NCBI GenBank assembly: GCA_964539665.1 | Contig: CAZIKB010000029.1 | Span: forward strand, 1 to 55,758 | DNA from: CAZIKB01 sp964539665 | GTDB taxonomy: Bacteria > Zhuqueibacterota > Zhuqueibacteria > Oceanimicrobiales > Oceanimicrobiaceae | Reading direction: 5' to 3' | DNA length: 55,758 nt | Shown here: positions 26,678-33,445 of the stretch, in pieces | Position numbering within the stretch: the stretch's first letter is position 1 | Layout of the letters: each line of letters opens with the position of its first letter | The notes under the pieces: generated by a model | What the model saw: the letters and a program-made list of their open reading frames with translations, nothing else | Database searches by the model: none | Told to the model about the DNA's origin: nothing | Translations under genes and position numbers: made by a program

Positions 26678-26800
26678 TTTCACTATCAGCAAATTTCAAC
26701 TTTTCCATTTCACCTTCATACTGTTGAAGATATTGAAGAGTCAAAGCCCATGACTCTGAAGAAAGTTTTAGAATATATCAACCATTATGCACGACAATAA
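26678..26800 (+). pseudogene. C-terminal remnant of a DUF6516/TumE-like toxin
   Basis: In the frame that continues past the antitoxin-like stop codon, the DNA reads FHYQQISTFPFHLHTVEDIE followed by ESKPMTLKKVLEYINHYARQ and a TAA. The order H...ISTFP-HxLH, then E.S.PMTL..VL..I, is that of the C-terminal end of DUF6516 toxins. The first two thirds are missing and no start is present, so it cannot be functional. A deletion that joined the antitoxin's end to the toxin's tail would explain the arrangement. Confidence 0.55.
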
Positions 26801-26965
26801 ATTGTCATGCTCAAAGCTAAAGCACCATAAATGGCGCTGAACCTGCAGGATGATTTATCATCCTTCTATTTTTAGCCCTGTGATTTATCACGGGGCTGTT
26901 GAACATAAATCTTGATTTTGAATTGCTTGCTTCGTACTTTAATGAGTTAACAGGTGGGATAATTC
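26785..26965. repeat. Island repeat, family C, copy 2
   Basis: Blocks: GCACGACAATAAATTGTCATGC, TCAAAGCTAAAGCACCATAA, two private hairpins with TTTA loops (26847-26864, AGGATGA/TCATCCT; 26874-26897, AGCCCTGTGA/TCACGGGGCT), then GTTGAACATAAATCTTGA and TTCGTACTTTAATGAGTTA. The flanks match copy 1; the hairpins differ. It precedes the TIR-like gene. Confidence 0.65.
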
Positions 26966-27036
26966 AACACATCAAGAACAAGCTTAAACATTCCATTTCA
27001 AGTTCATACTTTTATTCTGAAATTTAGCATCACTGT

Positions 27037-28245
27037 ATGCCAAAAAAAAAGCAAAAACTCTGTTTTGTATTAATGCCGTTCAGTAAAGAACTAAAAGAAG
27101 TTTACACTTACGGCATCAAAACAGCCTGTGAACAAGCCGGATTCAGACCATTTCGAGTGGATGAAGAGAAAGGGGTGTTCAACATCAATCGTAAAATCGT
27201 TGAGTATATTTACGAAAGCGATGCAATCATAGCTGACCTGACTACTAAAAACTCGAATGTATTTTATGAAATGGGAGTTGCACATGCAATAGCTAATAAA
27301 ACCATCATGATTGTTCAGGATACAAAAGACCTGCCTTTTGACATTCGCAATTATCGCTGCATTATTTACACACAGTCAGTAGAAGGCTTGAAGAATCTTG
27401 AGAAACAAATTGTCGAGTGCCTGGAATCAATCCAGGACTGGCGCAAGAAACCTTCCAATCCGGTACAGGATTTCAAACCGAAAGGTGCTTTTATTCCAAA
27501 ATCTGAATTTGAAAAGCTCAAAAAGGAATTTAACCAAAAATCCGACCTTTTGAAAAAATCTGTACCACGAAGCGAATTGGAAGCTATGCAAAAGCTATTA
27601 CTGGATAAAGAAAAAGCTTTGTCGGAATCCGTCAAGTCAACAGAGTTAACATCACTACAAAAAGAGAGAGAACAATTACAATTAGACAATGATATTCTCA
27701 AAAAAGAAATTCAGCAGTTTCGAATACAAACAGCAAAACAAAAATTGAAAACCGACGAAGCCCCCCTCCGCTCGAAACCAATTGACAATCTCTCCGAAGA
27801 TGCTGTCAAAAACATGCTGCAAGAAAAAGATTTCTTTGATAGTAGCTGGAATAATAATGGTAAAGGCCTTAAACATGAGTATGAGGAAATTGACAGCCAT
27901 GGACAAAAGCTGGTTAGAGATCACGCTACCGGTTTAACCTGGCAAAAGAGTGGCTCAAATACGGTAAACTACAAAAAGGCCGGAGATTATATTAATCAGC
28001 TCAACAATGAAAACTATGGTGGCTGCAATACCTGGCGCTTGCCCACTCTGGAAGAGACCATGTCGCTAATGGAGTCTGAAAAGCACGGTGATTTATACAT
28101 TGATCCAAAGTTTGATGAAAAACAGTGGTTGATTTGGACGGCAGACAAAGAATCCGCTTCTCGTGCCTGGGTGGACATTTTCCTCATTGGTAGTTGCTAC
28201 GACCTCCCTGTCGGCTTCAGCCACTTTGTGCGAGCAGTTTGCTGA
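27037..28245 (+). CDS. TIR/nucleoside-deoxyribosyltransferase-like protein with coiled coil and DUF1566 variable domain
   Basis: A 402-residue protein. Residues 1-130 fit the deoxyribosyltransferase/TIR-like fold: LCFVLMPFSKELKEVY, then SDAIIADLTTKNSNVFYEMG with a conserved Asp (67) and Glu (78), the position of the catalytic Glu in NAD- or nucleotide-cleaving relatives. Residues about 150-245 form a charged coiled coil. From about 262 the module MLQEKDFFDSSWNNNGKGL, ATGLTWQKSGS, TWRLPTLEETMSLME, LIWTADK and FVRAVC matches the C-terminal part of the NACHT protein encoded at 24247-26118. The last 18 codons are a presumed DGR variable region. It is likely a conflict-system effector whose enzymatic head is triggered by recognition through the variable lectin-like tail. 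No clear Shine-Dalgarno is seen. Confidence 0.83.
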   Translation: MPKKKQKLCFVLMPFSKELKEVYTYGIKTACEQAGFRPFRVDEEKGVFNINRKIVEYIYESDAIIADLTTKNSNVFYEMGVAHAIANKTIMIVQDTKDLPFDIRNYRCIIYTQSVEGLKNLEKQIVECLESIQDWRKKPSNPVQDFKPKGAFIPKSEFEKLKKEFNQKSDLLKKSVPRSELEAMQKLLLDKEKALSESVKSTELTSLQKEREQLQLDNDILKKEIQQFRIQTAKQKLKTDEAPLRSKPIDNLSEDAVKNMLQEKDFFDSSWNNNGKGLKHEYEEIDSHGQKLVRDHATGLTWQKSGSNTVNYKKAGDYINQLNNENYGGCNTWRLPTLEETMSLMESEKHGDLYIDPKFDEKQWLIWTADKESASRAWVDIFLIGSCYDLPVGFSHFVRAVC

Positions 28246-28249
28246 GGGC
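28174..28249 (+). other. Presumed DGR variable region (VR2)
   Basis: The codons before GTGCGAGCAGTTTGCTGA are GAC, ATT, TTC, CTC, ATT, GGT, AGT, TGC, TAC, GAC, CTC, CCT, GTC, GGC, TTC, AGC, CAC and TTT. Relative to VR1, the changed codons keep their third base and change the first two (GAC/CTC, TTT/AGT, TAC/CTC, CAC/TTC). The 20 bases after the variable block are identical to those of VR1. A further block of over 30 bases downstream (ATTTGTTCTTTTGATTATTT, ATGGTGCGAGCG) is shared too. Confidence 0.75.
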
Positions 28250-28371
28250 AATCGGCCATTTGATCATTTGTTCTTTTGATTATTTATGGTGCGAGCGCAG
28301 CGAGTACCTCAAAATTTTTTTGAAAAAGCACGACAATAAATTGTTAGGTTACTAAAATATGAGTATGAATT

Positions 28372-29385
28372 ATGAGTTATGATGCTAAACCAATTTGGTT
28401 TTATCAAGTATCAAAATCCTCCTCACACATAAGGCAGGCAATCGATAAATTTTATAGATCTTGGTTGCCAGAGCATAGTAGGAGTGCTGATTTACAACTG
28501 TATCACTATACAACATTGAAAGGATTAAAGGGGATCATTGGAAACCGTTCAATACGGTTAACACATACCAGTACATTAAATGATCCAACAGAATTAAAAT
28601 ATGGTAAAGAGTTAATCTTAAGCATATTAAATAATGAATTAAGTAATAAACACGAAGAAATCATTGAGAAGTTACTATTTGCATTAATAAGTCAAATAGA
28701 AATATTTGATGAAATTATTTATCAAACTTATGTTGCGTGTTTCTGCGAATCATCGAGCTTACTAAGCCAGTGGAGAGCTTATGGGCACAGAGGTGGTGGT
28801 TATAACCTCGGATTTGAGTTCACTTCAGACACAAAATTTTATCATACTCCGGGTCATTCTGAAGAAGAAAGCTTTGTTATTTTACGCAAAATAATATATG
28901 AGCCTGATAAGCAAAAAAAACTTATTACAGATTATGTCTCATTAATTGTAAGCTACGCAAATGATGCTATAAAATATTTTAAAAATCATGACGGTATTCC
29001 TAAAGGTTGGGCATCAAGTGCTGCGTTGGAATCTGCAAGCATATTATTTGATTTAATGTTATCATTTAAAAATTCTGTATTTAGTGAAGAAAATGAATGG
29101 CGATTAATTTTAACAAGAACACATTGGTATAAGCCCGATCAACTACAATTTGGAGAAAATGAAAAGGGGCTTACCCCATATATAGAAACACATATAATCG
29201 AAAGGAAGGAGGATAAAACTGTTTTCCCTCTGCGTACAATTAAGTTTGGCCCAATGCTTGATATTTCAAGTACCAAATCAGCTTTAAAACTATATGTTAG
29301 AAAAGAAGCTGTCTCGGAAAATAATATTAAAATCGATGCAAATAAAATCCATATTTCAGATGCAGGTTTTTCATTAAGAGTTTAG
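28372..29385 (+). CDS. DUF2971-family protein
   Basis: A 337-residue soluble protein with the DUF2971 marks: LYHYTTLKGLKGIIGNRSIR, THTSTLNDPTELKYG, then CFCESSSLLSQWRAYGHRGG and YNLGFEF. The function of this family is unknown; members are frequent in defence islands and next to conflict genes. An N-terminal extension of about 45 residues precedes the domain. It stands 126 bp after the TIR-like gene and before a family C repeat, so it is part of the same accessory island. Base composition is more AT-rich than in the respiratory genes, which fits recent acquisition. The start ATG lacks a clear ribosome binding site. Confidence 0.75.
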   Translation: MSYDAKPIWFYQVSKSSSHIRQAIDKFYRSWLPEHSRSADLQLYHYTTLKGLKGIIGNRSIRLTHTSTLNDPTELKYGKELILSILNNELSNKHEEIIEKLLFALISQIEIFDEIIYQTYVACFCESSSLLSQWRAYGHRGGGYNLGFEFTSDTKFYHTPGHSEEESFVILRKIIYEPDKQKKLITDYVSLIVSYANDAIKYFKNHDGIPKGWASSAALESASILFDLMLSFKNSVFSEENEWRLILTRTHWYKPDQLQFGENEKGLTPYIETHIIERKEDKTVFPLRTIKFGPMLDISSTKSALKLYVRKEAVSENNIKIDANKIHISDAGFSLRV

Positions 29386-29522
29386 TTTTACAAGCAACCT
29401 ATCAATGGCATTAACTCTGACGCCTTTTTCTATGCTTGATTTTGAGCTCAGTTCGCAGTTTTAAGTATTTATAATTATCGACGCTTGGATGCGTTAAAAT
29501 CGGCGCAGGTTATACCAAACAG

Positions 29523-29684
29523 TTATGCTCAAAGCTGAAGCGCCATGAATGGAGCGGTTGAGCAAGTGCTGGAAATCCTTCCGAAGGTTTCGTGACTCAC
29601 TGTATTTAGTGTTATAAATTAATTACTACATATATACATTGATAGCACAATAAACCTTCGGAAGGTTACTTTTTCAACAGAATT
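29523..29684. repeat. Island repeat, family C, copy 3
   Basis: Blocks: TTATGCTCAAAGCTGAAGCG, CCATGAATGGAGCGGTTGAG, then a long-range inverted pair CCTTCCGAAGGTTT (29577-29590) and AAACCTTCGGAAGG (29652-29665), then TTTTTCAACAG. It is in the 461-bp gene-free stretch after the DUF2971 gene; 29386-29522 shows nothing recognisable. Confidence 0.6.
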
Positions 29685-29685
29685 C

Positions 29686-29750
29686 GGGCATCCATCACTC
29701 CCCTGGATTCCCGCTTAAAAGACTGCGGGAATGACAGCATTGCAGATATT
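29686..29750. repeat. Dispersed palindromic repeat, family B, copy 2
   Basis: GGATTCCCGCTTAAAAGACTG is followed by GCGGGAATGACAGCATTGCA, inverted arms CCCGC/GCGGG, nearly identical to copy 1 at 7078-7162. It directly abuts family C copy 3. Confidence 0.65.
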
Positions 29751-29782
29751 TTCAAAGTTTCCATTTGGTTGGGGCGGCAGAG

Positions 29783-29815
29783 ACGTTTACTAAACCTTTA
29801 AGGTTTAGTAAACGT
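29783..29815. repeat. Perfect 16-bp-arm palindrome
   Basis: ACGTTTACTAAACCTT, one central T, then AAGGTTTAGTAAACGT: a perfect inverted repeat of 33 bases. It lies 32 bp beyond the actF stop codon, at the 3' end of the respiratory cluster. There is no T-run in either direction, so it is not a standard terminator. It resembles 9735-9767. Confidence 0.7.
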
Positions 29816-29846
29816 GGAGATAAATGCTGCTGAAGTAATCCAGAGC

Positions 29847-31064
29847 TTAATGTCCCGAGCCGTGCTCCAGATATTCCTGCAGAAGTGGATCGCTTACCGG
29901 CAAAATTGGATGCCTGTGAACAGCGAAAACAAATGTGATGATAAAACCAGCCAGAAATCCCAGGCTAATAAAAATTTCGCCAACTCCAAGTGGTAAAGAA
30001 TGTTGATGCCAGATGGATGGAACCACTAACAAAAACTTTTCGAGCCAAACGCCAATGAGAATCATCACCGCAATGCCCATCATGGTTTTGGGATTGCGTT
30101 TCAGTTGACGGCTGAGCATGAGCACAAACGGAATGGCGAAAGCGCCAAACAGCACAATGTAGGAAATGGCTGACCACGGCGCCTCCTGGATGCGTAGAAT
30201 TACATATTCGGTTTCCTCCGGAAGGTTGCCGTACCAGATGACCAGAAATTGCGAGTAAAAGAAATCACCAGCCACGACGCAAAAACCAAACAACAGTTTG
30301 CCAAGATCATGAAATTGCTGCGCCCCGATGTACTCTTCCAATCCCAACTGTTTCCGTGCAAAGACTAAAATGACTACCAGCGCCGCCATGCCGGTATAAA
30401 AACTTGCGATGAAAAAATAAGCGCCAAACAGGGTGCTGTACCAGTGTGGATCGAGCGACATGATTAAATCAAAAGCAATCAGCGAATAGATAAAAGCAAA
30501 GAGTATCGCTATGATTGGGGCTAATCTGGACAATCGAGAGCTGGTTTTTTCATAATTGTTTTCCTTGCGCATAATAGCGAGTGCATCCGCTCGAACCGAG
30601 GTCTTTAGAAATAAAATGCTGAGAACCGCCAGAATTAAAAATCCCAAGAAATCACGGGAAAACAGAAAAGCAGCATTCAACCAGGATGCTTTCGCAGGAA
30701 TGGGATGTTCAATCCAGGGGAAGATGTGAGTTCTGCCGAAATAAAGAATGACCAGAAACACCAGAGAGAGCGGCAGAAAGTAAGCGCCTAATTCTGCAAA
30801 GCGTATGACAGGTCGTCCCCATTTTGCATTGGTTAGCTGCAAAGCAGAGGCAAATACCACCATGCCCTGGGCAATGCCAATAAAATAGAGGAAGTTCACC
30901 AGGAATATTTGCCAGGCTCTCTGGGGCTCATTGCCAAGCGCTCCCACGACAAAAAAGATAATTCCCAAAATGACAAATATCCCGCAAATTCCTAAAACTC
31001 TCGATGAGATTGCCTTCTTCTGATGAGCCGTAGCATCAGAAAAGAGTTTTTCTTTATCGAACAT
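29847..31064 (-). CDS. actF: Alternative complex III membrane subunit ActF (NrfD-like)
   Basis: About 405 residues with some ten membrane helices; it is the last gene of the cluster in the direction of transcription. ATG at 31064 (MFDKEKLF) has GGAGG 7 bases upstream and overlaps the end of actD by 11 bases; an ATG five codons earlier is less likely. ActF and ActC are NrfD-type quinol-side subunits of alternative complex III, a quinol:electron-acceptor oxidoreductase that replaces the bc1 complex. The segments SLDPHWYSTLFGAYFFIASF and FHDLGKLLFGFCVVAGDFF fit ActF. The identification rests on family pattern plus gene order. Confidence 0.88.
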   Translation of the reverse strand: MFDKEKLFSDATAHQKKAISSRVLGICGIFVILGIIFFVVGALGNEPQRAWQIFLVNFLYFIGIAQGMVVFASALQLTNAKWGRPVIRFAELGAYFLPLSLVFLVILYFGRTHIFPWIEHPIPAKASWLNAAFLFSRDFLGFLILAVLSILFLKTSVRADALAIMRKENNYEKTSSRLSRLAPIIAILFAFIYSLIAFDLIMSLDPHWYSTLFGAYFFIASFYTGMAALVVILVFARKQLGLEEYIGAQQFHDLGKLLFGFCVVAGDFFYSQFLVIWYGNLPEETEYVILRIQEAPWSAISYIVLFGAFAIPFVLMLSRQLKRNPKTMMGIAVMILIGVWLEKFLLVVPSIWHQHSLPLGVGEIFISLGFLAGFIITFVFAVHRHPILPVSDPLLQEYLEHGSGH

Positions 31065-31557
31065 TGATTGCCTCCGCACCGGTCAATTGAAAAAGTTCTT
31101 CGTATGCCTTTTTCTCTGTATCCTTAATTTGCACAGCTAAACCAAATTTATCTCTCGAAAACGCTGGTTCATAGGTGTTGGCAATTCGGTAATTTGGAAA
31201 TTGATTCATTATTATCAGCCCGACAATTGTAGCAATTGCCCCCAGCAGAATAGTCAGTTCAAAAGCAATGACCACAAAAGGAACAATTGTGACCACGGGT
31301 TTGCCGCCGGTGATTAAATTCCATTTCATTGAAGACCATATCGAAAGAGCAAACCCACCAAAAAATCCTGTGAAGGCGCCTGCCAGGGTGAAGTAGCGCA
31401 CCGGACTTCTTTTTGTTTTCAGCGCGTCCTGAACCTCATGAATCGGAATCGGTGAGTAAACCACCATTTTATCAGGCTTTTTTTCTTTCACCCGATTAAT
31501 GACATCAAGCAATTCATCGACATGCGCGTAGATGCCGACCAGCGAAACTTTTTTCAT
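31054..31557 (-). CDS. actD: Alternative complex III subunit ActD (DUF3341)
   Basis: 167 residues from ATG 31557 (MKKVSLVGIYAHVDELLDVI); an upstream in-frame ATG at 31665 would run into actC and is rejected. A cytosolic N-terminal ferredoxin-like half (about 1-65, DEL...INRV) is followed by two membrane helices (YFTLAGAFTGFFGGFALSI and VTIVPFVVIAFELTILLGAI). This is the DUF3341 layout of ActD. Its start codon overlaps the actC stop by one base (TGATG), so translation is coupled. Confidence 0.88.
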   Translation of the reverse strand: MKKVSLVGIYAHVDELLDVINRVKEKKPDKMVVYSPIPIHEVQDALKTKRSPVRYFTLAGAFTGFFGGFALSIWSSMKWNLITGGKPVVTIVPFVVIAFELTILLGAIATIVGLIIMNQFPNYRIANTYEPAFSRDKFGLAVQIKDTEKKAYEELFQLTGAEAINVR

Positions 31558-32888
31558 CAAGCCTGGCCTCCTTTTTTCTTTGGCAGGGGTAACATCTCCT
31601 TCAATTCTGTAATAGAAATTGAAGGCAGGAATTTCGCAAAAATTAAAAACATTAGAAAGAACCAACCGAACGAGCCAAGAGTAATGCCGAATTCAATGAT
31701 TGTGGGTGTGTACAGCCCCCAGGAATACTGAATATAATCATGCGCCAGCGAAGTAACGATGATCACGTAACGTTCAAACCACATGCCGATATTGATCATG
31801 ATACAGATAATCACCAACGCGGCCAGACTGGTTCGGACCTTTTTTATGAAGAACAATAACGGCACCATTGTATTAAAAATTACCATGATCCAATATTCTA
31901 CCGCATAACTCCCAACCGCGCGCCAACGGAAAATTTCGTATTCATACTGGTTGCCGCTGTACCACGCGATGAAAAACTCTGTGCCGTAGGCGTAACCAAC
32001 GATTAGACCTGTCAGAATAATCATTTTAGCCATGGCTTCCAGGTTGTGGATGGTAATCAAATTTTCAACTTTAAGGATTTTACGAAGTGGAATCAGCAGC
32101 GTGATCACCATGGCCAGCCCGGAATGAATAGCTCCGGCCACAAAATACGGCGCAAAAATAGTACTGTGCCAGCCAGGAATGATCGACATGGCAAAATCCC
32201 AGGAAACCACGCTGTGCACTGAAATCACCAGCGGGGTTGCCAATGCGGCGAAGAACAGATAAGCGCTGCCGTATTGATGCCACAATTTGTGACTGCCCTG
32301 CCAGCCAAGAGATAGAATGTGATATATTTTTTTCCGAATTCCCTTTGCAGCATCGCGTGCGGCCGCGATGTCCGGCAGTAAACCGATGAAGAAAAAAGTG
32401 GCGCTAACTGTCAGGTAGGTGCTGACCGCCAGAACATCCCAAACCAGCGGCGATTTAAAATTTGGCCACAGGAATCGCTGGTTAGGGTACGGGAACAACC
32501 AGTAAAACAACCAGACTCTGCCCAAATGAATAAGAGGAAACAGGCCGGCGGTCAGGACTGCAAAAACCGTCATGGCTTCGGCGCTGCGGTAAATCGATGT
32601 ACGCCATTTTGCCCGGAAGAGAAACAGAATAGCGGAAATTAACGTGCCGGAGTGCGCAATTCCAACCCAAAATACGAAGTCGGTGATATAAACTCCCCAG
32701 CCTACCGGATTGTTGATACCAGCGACGCCCATACCTTTAATAATTTGATAAGCCCAACTTATACCACCAATTCCGACAATTCCCAATAGTGCAAGCAAGA
32801 TCAAATAGTACCCTACTTTGGGCGGCTCTAACGTCCGCAAAACGATATCGTTTACTTCGCCGTAAGTTAAGGTGTTTTCTTTTTTCAT
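31557..32888 (-). CDS. actC: Alternative complex III membrane subunit ActC (NrfD family)
   Basis: 443 residues with about ten membrane helices of the NrfD/polysulfide-reductase type. The N-terminal YGEVNDIVLRTLEPP precedes the first helix, and WGVYITDFVFWVGIAHSGTL and WHSTIFAPYFVAGAIHSG are characteristic. ActC anchors the Fe-S subunit ActB and forms a quinol site at the periplasmic face. It is separated from actB by 557 bp that contain a broken GxxExxY gene, an unusual break in the act operon; actC may therefore depend on read-through or its own promoter. Confidence 0.92.
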   Translation of the reverse strand: MKKENTLTYGEVNDIVLRTLEPPKVGYYLILLALLGIVGIGGISWAYQIIKGMGVAGINNPVGWGVYITDFVFWVGIAHSGTLISAILFLFRAKWRTSIYRSAEAMTVFAVLTAGLFPLIHLGRVWLFYWLFPYPNQRFLWPNFKSPLVWDVLAVSTYLTVSATFFFIGLLPDIAAARDAAKGIRKKIYHILSLGWQGSHKLWHQYGSAYLFFAALATPLVISVHSVVSWDFAMSIIPGWHSTIFAPYFVAGAIHSGLAMVITLLIPLRKILKVENLITIHNLEAMAKMIILTGLIVGYAYGTEFFIAWYSGNQYEYEIFRWRAVGSYAVEYWIMVIFNTMVPLLFFIKKVRTSLAALVIICIMINIGMWFERYVIIVTSLAHDYIQYSWGLYTPTIIEFGITLGSFGWFFLMFLIFAKFLPSISITELKEMLPLPKKKGGQA

Positions 32889-32972
32889 TTGTTATCCAAT
32901 TAATTTGACAGGATAAACAAGATTGATATTTACATTGAGATAATAACGAGTTTTACTTCTGTTTATCTCATG

Positions 32973-33371
32973 CTATTCATTAATTAAACTGAGATCTCTT
33001 ACTTTTCTTTTAACTTCTACTTTGCCAATTGAAAAATTTAATAACAATCCAATATTCTTTTTCGTGGCTGTTAGATAATTGACAAGTTGAACCTCATGTT
33101 CTTTTATAATTCTTTTCACTGATTTTAACTCCAAAATGACGCAATTTTCAACCAGAATATCAGCTTTAAAATCACCGACCACCTCGTCATCATAGAATAC
33201 TTTAATTGATTTCTGCGCTTCAGAATTTAAGCCTGCTCTTTTCAATTCAATCATTAAGCATTTTTCGTAGATTGACTCTAAAAATCCAAAGCCCATTTTG
33301 TTATGAACCTTGCATGCACACCCAATTATTTATGCTGTTAATTCTTTGTATTTAATTTTTTCTCCCTCCAT
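32973..33371 (-). pseudogene. GxxExxY-family (PD-(D/E)XK-like) gene with in-frame stop
   Basis: Translated from ATG 33371 the DNA reads MEGEKIKYKELTA, stop (TAA), IIGCACKVHNKMGFGFLESI and on to SLINE, 132 codons in all. This is a full-length GxxExxY protein apart from the one nonsense codon. Sequence downstream of the stop keeps the nuclease-like pattern GDFKADILVENCVILELKSV. An ATG at 33296 could express a shorter 107-residue form lacking the first 25. It lies between actB and actC, and the flanks carry inverted copies of GACAGGAT..AACAAGAT (about 32902 and 33422-33450), so the gene probably arrived as a small mobile unit. Confidence 0.75.
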
Positions 33372-33445
33372 CAGGTTATGATTTACACGATCAAATATTG
33401 GATTTAAGCGATATAATTTTAATCCTGTTTATCTTGTTAATCCTG

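Noticed and set aside
26119..29685. Gene cassettes separated by repeats, as in an integron with attC sites
   Set aside because: I could not find paired GTTRRRY/RYYYAAC core sites at regular positions, there is no integrase, and the repeats have variable hairpins; only a single GTTAGGT occurs (28349).
29783..29815. Palindrome as terminator of the respiratory operon
   Set aside because: The arms are AT-rich and no T-run follows on either strand.
29386..29846. DGR template repeat in the gap after the DUF2971 gene
   Set aside because: I looked for the VR ends (CGTGCCTGGGTG and GTGCGAGCAGTTTGCTGA) and AAC-rich codons here and in the other island gaps and saw none.
31557..31665. N-terminal extension of ActD from an upstream ATG
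   Set aside because: It would lie wholly inside actC, lacks a ribosome binding site, and the family starts at MKKVSLVGIYA.
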